A DNA stretch of 64,000 nt, taken from assembly GCA_030704615.1 (NCBI GenBank), contig CM060734.1, positions 18,292,001 to 18,356,000 on the forward strand, given 5' to 3'. Under the pieces are notes generated by a model. The model had not been told where the DNA came from and made no database searches. It saw nothing but the letters and a program-made list of their open reading frames with translations. The position numbers and the translations under genes are program-made. Numbering within the stretch: position 1 is the stretch's first letter; every line of letters starts with the position of its first letter. Origin of the DNA: Takakia lepidozioides (Eukaryota > Streptophyta > Takakiopsida > Takakiales > Takakiaceae). Positions 44,621 through 54,930 of this stretch are shown one piece after another.

Positions 44621-45764
44621 CACTACTACGTTTAGGAGGGTTTAACGACGCATGTCCCCCCGTGGCGCCTCTTCTGTTCGACGCCCCCGCCGCGCTCCCA
44701 TCGTGCGACGCCCTGGGCGTCGCTCGCCCCCGTGCAACGTTTCTGGCGTCGCAAACATAATGCCAAAATCCACAAAAACGTGAATTTTGGCCAAGTCCTA
44801 CAATGCGAAGCCTCAGGCGTCTTGAGTAAAATTTATTAAAAAAAAACGTTGCAAACTAGCTGCGACGCACTGGGAGTCGGCCCCTAGTGCGACCTTCCAA
44901 ATGTCGGTTAGGATGTTGTGACGCCCTAGCGACGCCCAGGGCATCGCAACAAGCACCCCGGGGAATCCAAAAAACAAAACAAAAAATGTCATTTTCTAAT
45001 TGCGACGCCCTGGAATCGCTGTATTGGAGCGACACACTGGGGGTCGCTTTAGAGTTTTTTTTTGAATTTGAATTTGAATTTGAATTTTTGATAAGTCATT
45101 TTTAGCGACGCCTCAGATGAAATGATCATTTTTTGGTTTCTGCAGTAAAGGGTATAGGAAAAGCGTCGCATTTAAGCGACGCGAGGAGTGTCGCTTTGAG
45201 GTCCCGACGAGCAACCGATGTCTGCATGAACTACCTTATGTACAATTAAATCATATGTTTGTGTGTAAGTCTTGTAACTGATATGTTGGTTAGTGTGAAG
45301 TGCCTTACCATGTAATCTAGGGGTCTTGAGTTCAAATTTGCCTAACAACATGTCGAATGATTTAGGAACTCGATATGTGTTGGCTACTTGCAAACACATG
45401 CTCATGGGTTAGGTTTGACATTAATTCGATGCTGCCACTACTTTGCAAGTGTTTGTCTCGCCATTTTTTGAACCGTGTGCAGTTTCGTCATTTTTTAAAA
45501 TTCAAAATTCAAAAAAACCTCCAAAAGCGACACCCAGGGCGTCGCTTTTAGAAAATGTTTTGGGGCGTCACAAGTGGGGATTTCCAGGGGGGGTGGATGT
45601 GTGACCCCCCAGCGTCGCCTTAAATCCTGCATCTGCGATACCCTCACAACGATGCATCTGCAACGCCTTCGGCGTTGCAGATTCGTGATTTTCGCGGGCC
45701 CGGAAATAGGCGAATAGCTCGGGCGTCACTAACCCCCCCCCCCCCCCGGAATGCGGGTGTAGTG
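44621..45764. mobile_element. non-autonomous CACTA (En/Spm) element, 1.14 kb
   Basis: The left end starts CACTACTACG and the right end finishes GGGTGTAGTG (reverse complement CACTACACCC). The 3-bp target duplication TTA lies on both sides (44618-44620 and 45765-45767), as expected for CACTA elements. Subterminal hairpin motifs are abundant at both ends: GCGACGCCCTGGGCGTCGC-type sequences near 44,710 and 45,530, and single GCGACGCC/GGCGTCGC halves elsewhere. There is no transposase; the longest frame is 77 codons. Terminal inverted repeats match for only six bases before diverging, so the element is old or an unusual variant. Confidence 0.75.
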
Positions 45765-45767
45765 TTA

Positions 45768-46550
45768 TCGCTGAGACTGGTGTAAAACCAGGGTGGACAA
45801 ATGTACTTAATAGTACTGTAAGGATGTGGGAGACGTTCTTCAACTTATTGCACAAATAGGCGGTGGCTTCTCCGGATCTCTGGATGGTGGGGTGATCCGA
45901 TGAAAATCAATGCCATCGTCGGCAATGGTTCGGCACAACGGACAAATCCTAGGTACGCCACCTGCCACGCGAGATGTGCCTCTAGGGAATACTGCACATT
46001 AAGATACCCCAGGAAGGGAGGTTGGCACCATCCGGGCTAAGGTGTGTTGAACCTGAAAAAAAAAAAAATGGGTGTCATGAGGGCTTTATCCCCCAATGGC
46101 CCTACTTTGGTCGAGATCCAGTACCCCCTGTATGTTTTGGCGATGTCAAGGATGCGACGGCGCATCAACCTGCAAATAACAGTTGCATCTTCTGTCCGTA
46201 CTTCACCAGATCGGGTGCCTGAAATGACACGATAGAGGCCAACTCCGTGCCTCAGAGGACAAATATAATCGATGGGCCTCCATCTGAGTGGCTATGCTGT
46301 ATCTCCATGTTTGCCATGGCGTTAGTACATCTAGGGAAGACTTGACAAAAACCTCCTATGTGAGGGACTTTTAGTCCTCGTTAGCATGTGGTTCTTCAAT
46401 CTTAATATGGTGAAGCAAATTCACAAACAAAATATAAAGCAAGACGTAAGAGAAAATAAGGATGAGAATACACATCGTTAGTTCATCCATGAAAATGTCG
46501 GGAATCCTGACTATTTACTTACATCCCGGCAGACGCACCATTTATATGAC
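45768..46550. other. no recognisable gene
   Basis: Unremarkable sequence with short unrelated frames and a 13-base A run near 46,056. Confidence 0.3.
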
Positions 46551-46687
46551 GAGCCCTGGGCGCGCGCGGCCAGGGTGACGGCATACTAGCTAGGAGGGTC
46601 GTGGCAGAGACCAGCTACAAAAGAAAATGTGCCTATACCCGAGGGGCCTATAACCGTGGGAATTGTCATTTTCAGTTTGGCTAATAT
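46551..46687. repeat. LTR tail fragment of the 58.76-kb Gypsy family
   Basis: TGACGAGCCCTGGGCGCGCG and GGTGACGGCATACTAG, then GAGGGTCGTGGCA, match the outer end of the LTR at 58,757 for about 55 bases before diverging. The Gypsy element at 46.69 kb begins just to its right, so it may have inserted into this remnant. Confidence 0.6.
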
Positions 46688-46691
46688 GCTG

Positions 46692-47125
46692 TGTCGTGCG
46701 CATACATATCGCTACACAACTACATCGCTGTCCAAACCACACCACACATATATGCACAATAAAGTAGTCTGCCACAATGATAAACAACCAACGAACACAC
46801 TGTTGACACAAAACATGAAAACCAAACCATCACTCTTAGAAATAGTAGTCGAACCAGGGGCACCCCAAGCTATGGGGACTCCACCCCACAACAACCTACA
46901 CTCCCATCATGAGCACACTTAGTCCTAAACGATGCAGGAGCTCGGTCGCGCAGGCTCAACTCGAGAGAGATGAGCCGCGCGACGGCCGCTCTCGTGAAGA
47001 TAAGACGGACCAGGTGTCAAACTAAACTTGACACCTGATTTAACACTTGACCTAAATCCAAGTGTTAAATACAAATAACTAGTTTTATTCTAGCTGTTTT
47101 CACATTGTGCTTATTTAACTTGACA
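46692..47125 (-). repeat. left LTR-like unit (segments A' and B)
   Basis: Plus-strand order is A' (46692-46776, 85 bp), one base, then B (46778-47125, 348 bp). Read as a unit it starts TGTCGTGCGC and ends TTAACTTGACA, that is TG...CA. B is repeated at 57467-57814 and A at 47128-47212. Confidence 0.8.
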
Positions 47126-47127
47126 GC

Positions 47128-47212
47128 TGTCGTGCGCATACATATCGCTACACAACTACATCGCTGTCCAAACCACACCACACATATATGCACAATAAAG
47201 TAGTCTGCCACA
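47128..47212 (-). repeat. second copy of LTR segment A
   Basis: Identical by eye over 85 bases to 46692-46776 and separated from B by the dinucleotide GC. It borders the G-rich tract on its right, where an LTR would be expected to start in the sense direction (TGTGGCAGAC). Confidence 0.85.
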
Positions 47213-47214
47213 AT

Positions 47215-47225
47215 CGCCCCCCTAG
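47215..47225 (-). other. putative polypurine tract
   Basis: Sense-strand CTAGGGGGGCG lies just upstream of segment A (six G at 47217-47222). It is in the right place and orientation to prime plus-strand DNA, but it is short and contains pyrimidines at its edges. Confidence 0.5.
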
Positions 47226-47417
47226 CTGGTGGATAGGTCCCTCTACCTCCAGATAGCTACAAGATGAAATAGCCACAACCGTACTAAGTCCTCTATCACT
47301 GTCCCTATTGTACTCAAACTCTATAGACCAAGAGGCCGGGTACAAGAGTAGCCCCATCGTTAGTCGCCGTCTTGCAATCTGTGAACTTGAGCCATGATCT
47401 CGTGTGTTCAAGGTCTC

Positions 47418-50123
47418 CTAGTAGCTGGGCCTTGCGTTTCTTGTTAGCCTTCCATGGTTGTATCCACTCCCACTATCCAATGCAATGTGGACATAACCAG
47501 CATGTGCCCACACATCCGGATCGTCAAGGTTAAGAACTGTAGCAGCTTCTCTGCGAATGGATGTAGGCAAATCCGGCTCTTGGCCAAAGAGAAGAAAGTA
47601 TGGTGAGAAGGAGGCAAGTGATGCTTGCTTGCTGAACCTGTAGCCCATGGCTAACCAGGGTAACTGAAGGTCCCAATCTCCTAGGTGTCCCCTCTGCAAG
47701 CCATACTTGCGCAAACCCCTCTTGACTGTCTGAACAACTCTCTCTGCCAAGCCATCGGCCTCAGGATGATCCTGAGAAGTGGTGCGGTGGTCTATCAAGG
47801 CCTTGTCACACAAAGCCTGAAACTCCCCCAAGAACTCTCTCCCTTGGTCCGTGAGTACCTCAGCTGGAGCACCGAATCGGCTAAGCACACAATCCAGGAA
47901 TGCATACGCAGCTCCCTCACTAGCCTTATCAGGCAATGGAACCAATTCAATCCACTTGGAGAAGTGCTCCACCATCACTAACACGTACTTGTTGTGGCGC
48001 ATGGTCAGTGGCAACGGCCCTACAAAGTCAAGACTCCACCTGTAGCCCAATCCCATGATCGGAAGAGGGTGCAATTGTGGAGTAGGGGCGTTGAATGAAG
48101 CACGCACCCTGTCACACACCATGCACCTAGCCACAAATTGTTGCACCTCTGTGTGCATACCACGCCACCAATACTGCCCCTGCAGTAGACTATGGGTGCG
48201 TCGCACCCCAAAATGCCCCAACTCCTCATGGGCATGCCGCACTAACCGTGCCCGCTGTGTTGGGTGAGGCACAATCCTCACTCGACCATCCTCCCACACT
48301 CGGAGCAGGTGTGTCCCCTCCCACCTGAACCTCTTGGCTTGTTGTAGGATCCGATCCCTCTCCTTGGCAGTCACAGTGGCTGCCGTGTCTCCAGTGCGGA
48401 GGTAGTCCAACACAACTGAATCCTCATGTATATCTTTGGCGCCACCTTGCTCATTGTTGGCCTCAGGGTCCTCAGACACTTGATCTACAGTCATCCCTGT
48501 TGCAGGTCCAACCTGGCCTTCCGCTGCCAAGATACACAGAAATGCAGATGCATGCCATCCGGGCACCATCTCCTCGTCCGTCTCACCATGCCACCGAGCT
48601 CCAGTGTCATCCTGTTGGCTCGTGCATGGATTGCGACTCAACCCATCTGCATTGCGATTGACCAAACCCGGTCGATGCACCACCTGAAAGTCATACTCTT
48701 GAAGGATGAGTGCCCACCGTGCAAGCTTCCCCGTAAGCTTGTCTGACTCCATCAACCACTTGAGTGGTTGGTGATCCGTGACAAGGGTGAAGAGATTGCC
48801 GTATAGATAGCACCTGAAGTGTGCCACGGCCCACACTGCAGCTAAGCATTCTCCCTCATATGAGCTATACTTAGACTCTGCAACATTGTTCGAGCGGCTA
48901 GCATAAGCCACTACGAACTCGCTTCCCTCATCATCCACCTGTGTGAGCACCGCTCCAAGCCCCAGCATGCTCCAATCTGTATGCAGCTGAAAAGGACGCC
49001 CCCTGATAGGTCGTCTCAAGATGGGCGCCGAGGTCAACCTCGCCTTGAGCTCTTGAAAAGCTTGTTCTTGCTCATCTTCCCACTGCCACTCCTGGTCCAC
49101 CTTGGTCAGCTTGGTTAGAGCCTTTGCAATGGCACTAAATCCCTTAACAAATCGTCTGTAATAGTTTGCTAACCCCATGAAAGCTCGAACTCGGCTCACA
49201 TCCGTGGGGCGTGGAACCTGTGCAATGGACTCTACCTTAGTCTGCTGTACCCCCAATCCTCCAGGATATATCATGTGACCCAGATACTCAATCTGGTTGT
49301 GGAAAAACTTGCACTTTCCCGGATGTAACTTCAATCCGTGCGTCCTCAAGCGCTCAAATACCCCCTGAAGGTGTCTCTCATGCTCCTCCACCGTAGCACT
49401 AAAGATGATGATGTCATCTATGTAGCACCGAGCAAACTCCACCCCTGCTAGAATCATGTCCATGACTCTTTGAAACTTAGCGGGAGCGTTTTTAAGCCCA
49501 AATGGTAAGAACCGCCACTGGTATAGGCAATCCTTCCCGTGCTCATTGATCCCCCAGAATGCCGTCTTTTGCTTATCCGCCTCCTTGATCGGCAACTGGT
49601 GATATCCGGATCGTAAATCCAACGTGCTAAAGACCTGGGAATGCCCAATGGCATCAAAGATCTCCTCTGGTGTCGGCATGGCATACCTATCGGACTTGGT
49701 CTGACGATTTACAGGCCGGTAATCACCGCACATACGTCTCTCCGTCCAATTGCCATAGACATCCTTCTTGGCTGGCATCACTGTGGCTGAAGCATACTCT
49801 CCACCAGAGAGCTCCACCAAACCTGCCTCCCAGAGATCTTGAGTCCTCATCTGAATCAAAGACCTCTCCATGTCACTGTATCTATAGGGTCTCCGAAAGA
49901 TTGGCGTGTCAGTGGCCAACTCAATACGGATCTCTTGACCCTTCAGTGCTCCCAAGTCCTTCAAACTGAAGGCAAAACAATTCCTGTAAGCCCTTAGGAA
50001 CCGCCGTATACGTCGTCTCTCTTCTCCGGTGACAATGGGTCCAATGTCAGGCTCCCAATTGTCCTCCGTAACTGCAACCTTAAGTCCAGTGGGCTTAGAG
50101 GTAGAGGACGCGTCCCGTGGTTG
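47418..50123 (-). CDS. Gypsy pol: reverse transcriptase, RNase H, integrase
   Basis: This frame copies the element RNA into DNA and integrates it. After the TAG at 50124 it runs open to 47418 (first Met 49964, 848 residues). Reverse transcriptase: MCGDYRPVNRQT, STLDLRSGYHQL, LPFGLKNAPAKFQR and catalytic YIDD in RCYIDDIIIFS. RNase H: FQLHTDWSMLGLGAVL, YSSYEGECLAAVWAV and LVTDHQPL. Integrase: HH-CC zinc site (HAHEELGHFG to ARCMVCDR), then the triad Asp in SLDFVGPLP, Asp in LTDQGREFLG and Glu in GLAERVVQTV. All catalytic residues are present. It lacks a chromodomain, unlike the element at 60.8 kb, and ends RLTRNARPSY. Confidence 0.93.
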   Translation of the reverse strand, partial: QPRDASSTSKPTGLKVAVTEDNWEPDIGPIVTGEERRRIRRFLRAYRNCFAFSLKDLGALKGQEIRIELATDTPIFRRPYRYSDMERSLIQMRTQDLWEAGLVELSGGEYASATVMPAKKDVYGNWTERRMCGDYRPVNRQTKSDRYAMPTPEEIFDAIGHSQVFSTLDLRSGYHQLPIKEADKQKTAFWGINEHGKDCLYQWRFLPFGLKNAPAKFQRVMDMILAGVEFARCYIDDIIIFSATVEEHERHLQGVFERLRTHGLKLHPGKCKFFHNQIEYLGHMIYPGGLGVQQTKVESIAQVPRPTDVSRVRAFMGLANYYRRFVKGFSAIAKALTKLTKVDQEWQWEDEQEQAFQELKARLTSAPILRRPIRGRPFQLHTDWSMLGLGAVLTQVDDEGSEFVVAYASRSNNVAESKYSSYEGECLAAVWAVAHFRCYLYGNLFTLVTDHQPLKWLMESDKLTGKLARWALILQEYDFQVVHRPGLVNRNADGLSRNPCTSQQDDTGARWHGETDEEMVPGWHASAFLCILAAEGQVGPATGMTVDQVSEDPEANNEQGGAKDIHEDSVVLDYLRTGDTAATVTAKERDRILQQAKRFRWEGTHLLRVWEDGRVRIVPHPTQRARLVRHAHEELGHFGVRRTHSLLQGQYWWRGMHTEVQQFVARCMVCDRVRASFNAPTPQLHPLPIMGLGYRWSLDFVGPLPLTMRHNKYVLVMVEHFSKWIELVPLPDKASEGAAYAFLDCVLSRFGAPAEVLTDQGREFLGEFQALCDKALIDHRTTSQDHPEADGLAERVVQTVKRGLRKYGLQRGHLGDWDLQLPWLAMGYRFSKQASLASFSPYFLLFGQEPDLPTSIRREAATVLNLDDPDVWAHAGYVHIALDSGSGYNHGRLTRNARPSY

Positions 50124-50126
50124 CTA

Positions 50127-51491
50127 TGCTGCAATCTCTTGAGCAGTACTCCCTTCCTGCTCAGTCAATGACAAGGCCTCATCCTGCCCCATCATCTCAT
50201 CATTGAGAACCTCCTCATCCCGAGAAGAATCCCCAACCTCATCCATCACAGCTGCCTTGGCTGCCAACTCCCTCTGAACCTCGAGCACCTCCCACGTGTG
50301 CCATGGATGTCTACACCCCGTGGTCCTCACCGGCTCGCCCCTACTCGCTGCCTGTACCGTCTCGGTAGGCAGAGAAACCATGAAGGGGAGTGCACTCCGC
50401 ACTCTACGTTGCTCAGCCATAGCCAAGCTGATAATCCAGGTCAAGCAATTGAGATCCATTGCTTGCCCCAACACCTGACGCCGTGATGCCTCAGAAAGAG
50501 AAGGCACCGCCGTGGTCCAAGTGGAAAACCCCATAGCCCACTCTCGCTCGTCGGCATTAGGCTCCATTAACTACTGCAACTGAGCATCCCACATGAGGCC
50601 AGGTCCACCATCCCGAAAAGCATGGGATCCTGGGAAGCTGAGCAGTGTAGGTAATGCTGCTCGTGGTTGACCCACCCTGTTGACCACTGCCAAAGGCGAA
50701 CGATCATCGTGTCTCACACGTTGAGACTGCCTCCCTGTGTCCAAAATGCTGTCCACTATGAGGTGTGTTGGCCGCTCCACCCCATCAAATGCACGCTTGA
50801 GCAGTGCGGGTGGCATCAAGTTAGTCCACCATAGCCGTGGACGATGAGCCCGTGATCCCACTGCAGCTGCATCCAGCAGCACTGCTGACCCAAGCCACGA
50901 CCGGACTTGATGCACACTGGCCATCACCCTGGCCCGAGAATCGCCCATCAGTGGCACATTCTCTAAGATATATACTGGCGATACAACTTGATGAAGCTGC
51001 AAGTGGCGCAAAATCCGCACCATCTCCCAAAACAGACCCGTCCTCGAGTCTCGCAATCCATTGCCATGCTCGGCTGATGAATGCCCTTGGCAGGGCCAAC
51101 CTGCCACTACCAGATCAATGGAGCCAACCCGCTCCAAATCCTGCGCCCCTAGCAACGCAATGTCTGCTGGCAAGGCCTGCTGATATCCACGAACTGCAGA
51201 CACCGGCAACAACTCAGGGTACTGCTGCAGCATCTGAGCAACATGGTACAGTGAGACGCGTCGTGCAGTCTCATCCCTCTCCACATACAGGTAACGTCGA
51301 ACTCGTACACCTGCCTGCAGCACTGCAGCCAATCCAGTGCTGATCCCGCCAAATAAGTCCAGAAGGCATATGCCTTCATCCGGCCGCTGCCACACAAGAG
51401 GTGTGGTGTCCAATGGCGACAACTGAGGTTTCCCTGGTGCAATCACCGCACTCTCCTCCTCTCCTGACGGTACAAAAGCTTCTACCCAAGC
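50127..51491 (-). CDS. C5 cytosine DNA methyltransferase domain of the retrotransposon
   Basis: The domain transfers methyl from S-adenosylmethionine to cytosine C5. In order it has motif I LLDLFGGISTGLAAVLQAG, motif II YLYVERDETA, motif IV VVAGWPCQGHSSAEHGNG with the catalytic Cys at 51090-51092, RTGLFWEMVRIL, motif VI YILENVPL (ENV at 50955-50963) and motif VIII SRAHRPRLWW. A target-recognition stretch and PTLLSFPGSHAF follow. A TAG at 50571 then interrupts the frame. Beyond it, still in frame, come motif IX-like NADEREWAMGFSTWTT and motif X-like SRRQVLGQAMDL. The order is unrearranged, unlike plant DRM enzymes. No UBA, BAH, chromo or PWWP domain is attached. It sits in frame with protease before and reverse transcriptase after. 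This copy would make a protein cut before motif X unless the stop is read through. Confidence 0.92.
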
Positions 51492-53081
51492 TTATTGCAC
51501 TCGTCTATCAGCAGCTTGCTGCAAATCCTTGCTCGTACCCCACAATGGAGTGTGAGCAACCATGGCAGGCAACTCCACCGTACCATGCATGTCATCCTGC
51601 TCTGCTGGAGGTGGCACATCCTCTGCATGGGCATTGCCTTCCAGCAACTCTCCAGGCCAACTAACTGCAGCTGTGAAGGCAGCTAGTGTTGGTATCTTGC
51701 CCCGCTGGGCAACTGCAATATCCTCAATGAATGTCACAGGGAGCTGTGCACGGCGACCATCCCCTGACTGCCATCCAGGCCTGTAGAATGCTGACTCCTC
51801 CCAGAAGTCCAGGGTGAAGCCCATGGGGTATAACACTGCCCCACCAACGAGGACATCGTAAGAGACCGCGTCTGTCACAATGGCCTTGGCTCGCATTACT
51901 GAGCCATCGATAGGATGATCCGGTTGCAGTCTAATGGCCAACTGATGCCGTGTCATGCCCCGCGCCTGCTCTGATCCTCCCAAAGATGTCTGTATCTGGA
52001 AAGGACAAGGCTCCATATCCGCCTCCATGAGGCCCAAACCTGCAATAGCAGCTCTGCCCAACATCAGTGGCTGAGCTCCCGAGTCCAACAAGACCCGCAG
52101 TGGCCGGTACTTCTTGCCTGCCGGTCCACTCAAAGAGAAAATGTCATCTTGGTTGTCTAACAAGACAACTCCAGGTGTCACCATGGCGCGCTCAAAGGCT
52201 GGCCTAGCTGGCAGTTCCGTCAACCTGGCAGCTGCAGCTTGCCAGGGCGCAGCCGTGGCAGTCTTGACCCTCAAATCCGAGGATCCCTCTGCCACTACAC
52301 CTTCCACTAACTCCGCAGAAGATGAAGTGACCTCCCCACTCTCGCAGAGTGTTGCTGCTAGTCTGAACACTGCAGCTAGTCTTACCCCCGGCGTCGCAAT
52401 CATGGTTGCCGAGAACAGTGGGGCTTGACACACAGAGGTGGCTGCCCCCAATAACACACCGGCTGCACTAGCCTTGGTAGCAGGTGTCAGTGCTGCACGT
52501 GTAGCTCTCCCCAATGACATAGAAACCTCCGCCTTGGTAACAGTCGGGCGAGAACTAGGTGCCATGGATGGCGTTGACACTGTCTCCGCCAAGATGAACG
52601 ACTGAGGCAGCCTTGCCTGACGGCTTGCCTCCCCACGTTGTGGATCCAACTCCACCTCTGCACCTCGTGGCTCAGGAACTCGTGCTGCTCCTCGAGTCAC
52701 GACTGCAGCAGACTCCACCTGCTCTAGTGGTAGTGCTGCTCCGCACATGAATCCCATGCCTCCCATATCTCCTCCCTCAGGAGCAGGAGGTGGACCATCC
52801 CGCCTGGGAGCCGGTACCGCCTGAGCTATAGCCATGGCAGCGAGCCTCTGCTCTAGCTGCTGAAGCCGATTGGCCATGCCTTGGTCAACACCCTGACCTC
52901 CGCGTCCTTGGCCATGTTGAGCTTGCCCTTGGCCTGCACCTCGTGCCCGACCACCTCGTCCTCTCTGGGTTGGTCCACCTCGCCCCCGGCCACCATTGTT
53001 CCCTTGGAAATGTCTTGGGCGCAACTCAGGATGCAAGTCATAACACTGGGCATCTCCATGCCCAAACTTGCCACAATGCCC
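51492..53081 (-). CDS. nucleocapsid end and retropepsin-like protease
   Basis: The frame continues from gag after a TGA. It opens with the remainder of a zinc knuckle (HCGKFGHGDAQC), then an Arg/Gly-rich, RNA-binding-like stretch (GRGRGGPTQRGRGGRARG) and a long Ala-rich linker. The protease is marked by LRVLLDSGAQPLMLG (Asp of DSGA) followed by IAGLGLMEADMEP and later TDAVSYDVLVGGAVL. It ends at TAA 51492-51494, after which the same frame runs into the methyltransferase. Only one protease half is expected, since retroviral-type proteases act as dimers. Confidence 0.85.
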   Translation of the reverse strand, partial: GHCGKFGHGDAQCYDLHPELRPRHFQGNNGGRGRGGPTQRGRGGRARGAGQGQAQHGQGRGGQGVDQGMANRLQQLEQRLAAMAIAQAVPAPRRDGPPPAPEGGDMGGMGFMCGAALPLEQVESAAVVTRGAARVPEPRGAEVELDPQRGEASRQARLPQSFILAETVSTPSMAPSSRPTVTKAEVSMSLGRATRAALTPATKASAAGVLLGAATSVCQAPLFSATMIATPGVRLAAVFRLAATLCESGEVTSSSAELVEGVVAEGSSDLRVKTATAAPWQAAAARLTELPARPAFERAMVTPGVVLLDNQDDIFSLSGPAGKKYRPLRVLLDSGAQPLMLGRAAIAGLGLMEADMEPCPFQIQTSLGGSEQARGMTRHQLAIRLQPDHPIDGSVMRAKAIVTDAVSYDVLVGGAVLYPMGFTLDFWEESAFYRPGWQSGDGRRAQLPVTFIEDIAVAQRGKIPTLAAFTAAVSWPGELLEGNAHAEDVPPPAEQDDMHGTVELPAMVAHTPLWGTSKDLQQAADRRVQ

Positions 53082-54295
53082 TCACTGCAACTGTGCAGGC
53101 TGTGCTTGTGTCGGCCTTCTGCCACTCTCTGGGCAATCTCTCTTGACATGGGGTCCTCCACATGTCCAATATATCACCCCTGGTTGCTGTTGGCCTGCAA
53201 AAGATGCCACGGGCCTCTGCACCTGAGGTCCCCTGTAAGCTCCATGGAACTTGGGCTGGGCAACCTTGCCCCCCTGACCACGCTGTTGGGCAGTCCCTTG
53301 TGCCTGTGGGCTGACAGTTGTGCCCCGTGTAGGCATGTCCTTGCCAAATCCAATTGTAACAACTCGCTCCTCCACCATGTTGAGCTCAATCCGCTCAGCC
53401 AGCAGAAACACATCTGCTAATGTGGGTTGGGCTGCTTGTAACAGGGTTGCATCTCGCACCCTTCTCTTGAGCTCCTTGTCCAGAATTCCATACCAAAACT
53501 GGATTGCCTGAGCTTCAGTAACCCCTTGGGTCACACTTATCAAGCGCCTCATACGAGTGTACGCCTCTCGCAGGCTCTCACTGGGTTTGCGCTGGAAGTC
53601 TTGCAAACTTCGCAGCTTCTCTGTCCGTATACCTTGGTAGTTCCTCCGCAACTCCTGGAAGAACTCCACCACCGGGTTGAATCTAGGCACATGCGTTGCA
53701 GTCGTGGCAGGAGGAGTAGTAGCACCTTTTGAACTGGTACCACCTACAGAAGTACCAGCACTACTTGCTCCACTACTGGTGCTGGCAGTGGGAGCTATTG
53801 GTACTGATGCAGCTACTGGTCGCGTCGTGCCTTGAGTAATGGAGACGTAGTTAGGTGACCAATACATCCTCCACTCCTCAATCTCTGCTTCATGTCCTCG
53901 CCTGAACTCGTGGTAATTGTCCATAGGCGGGCCATGAATGGGGTGAATAGCTGTGGATTGCGCATCTGCTGCAAATCACACCAGCTGTCGAACTCCTGAA
54001 TAAAGTCATCCAACTCGATTGTGCCCACAGCTCCAGAGTACCTACGAGGCCCCTTGGTAGCTCCATACATCTCCTCCATGTCGTCCCACAACAATGGCGA
54101 ATGAAAGTGCACACCTGTTGATGAAGCCTCCGAGTCTGTGTCTGACTCTACAGTAATTGAGGGTGGCGGTGAAGGTGGTCTGAACGGAATACCTCGTCTT
54201 GTGAACCCACTCTCAGTGTTACTGCCTGTAGCTGTACTCCCCTCAAAACCCTTGGGTAACTCCGTAATGACACTCACAATGTGCACCTCCTCCAC
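53082..54295 (-). CDS. Gypsy gag (capsid and first zinc knuckle)
   Basis: The first block, 54295-53930, has GIPFRPPSPPPSITVESDTD and TIELDDFIQEFDSWCDLQQM. One frameshift near 53,925-53,950 joins it to 53924-53082. That block carries the capsid core (FFQELRRNYQGIRTEKLRSL, SLREAYTRMRRLISVTQG, AIQFWYGILDKELKRRVRD) and a basic linker. The knuckle reads YWTCGGPHVKRDC; the first Cys of CX2CX4HX4C is Tyr. The block ends at a TGA (53082-53084) that stands exactly where the second knuckle should have its first Cys. Gag forms the particle that packages element RNA. Confidence 0.85.
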
Positions 54296-54930
54296 GTGAC
54301 ACTATAAGGCTCTAGTACTAATCTAATAGTGACACGGGTGGGCACCTGTTGCAGTTTAAGGGTCATATCCCAATGGCTCAGGGCACCTGCACCTGCATCC
54401 ACCGCAAGAACTCCTATGGTTGGCTGGTCATCAACCCAGCCTCACCATAGAAGAAACACTGGTGGTCTTGCTGGTCATCACTCCAGCCTCACCACCGACA
54501 GCATACTCTAGGATTGACCGGTGATCAAATCCGGCCTAATCCCTATGAAAGCAAGCGCCCACACAAAACCAACATGGCGCACAGTCAAGCATGCAGGTGT
54601 TGGGGGGATCCAAACACAAGAAATCAAAACATCAACACCCCCACACCAAAATCCAGCAGCAACGCTGATCCTGCAGAATATCCCAGCCCAAAACCCCGGA
54701 CTGACTGGCCTCCACCAAGAGAGGCTTTGGCAACTACAAGTATAAGGTAATGAAAATAGTACAGAGATGGAGGGGAAGAATAGAAGCCCGCCCAAGCAAG
54801 ATCTAATCCTGATCTATGCTATCAACTTCCAGACTTCTCTCAAAGTGCCTCGCTCTGCTTGATGGTAAGGTGTAGGAGGTATATCTATGTCCAGAAACCT
54901 GCCACTAACCTTGTCCCAAGCTACAGTAGC
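54296..54930. other. leader between upstream ORF and gag, no gene seen
   Basis: A duplicated piece is visible: 'GGT(G/T)GGTC(T)TGCTGGTCATCA...CAGCCTCACCA' near 54,420-54,445 and 54,460-54,495. No coding sequence is recognised. Confidence 0.3.

Noticed and set aside
46692-47212. TRIM element with 85-bp terminal repeats (A-B-A)
   Set aside because: B recurs as an LTR-sized repeat on the far side of gag-pol with about 98.6% identity and the polypurine-like tract abuts A, so the pieces belong to the Gypsy element's LTRs.
50571-51446. Bacterial contamination as source of the cytosine methyltransferase
   Set aside because: It is in the same reading frame as Gypsy protease upstream and reverse transcriptase downstream, with no boundary in between.
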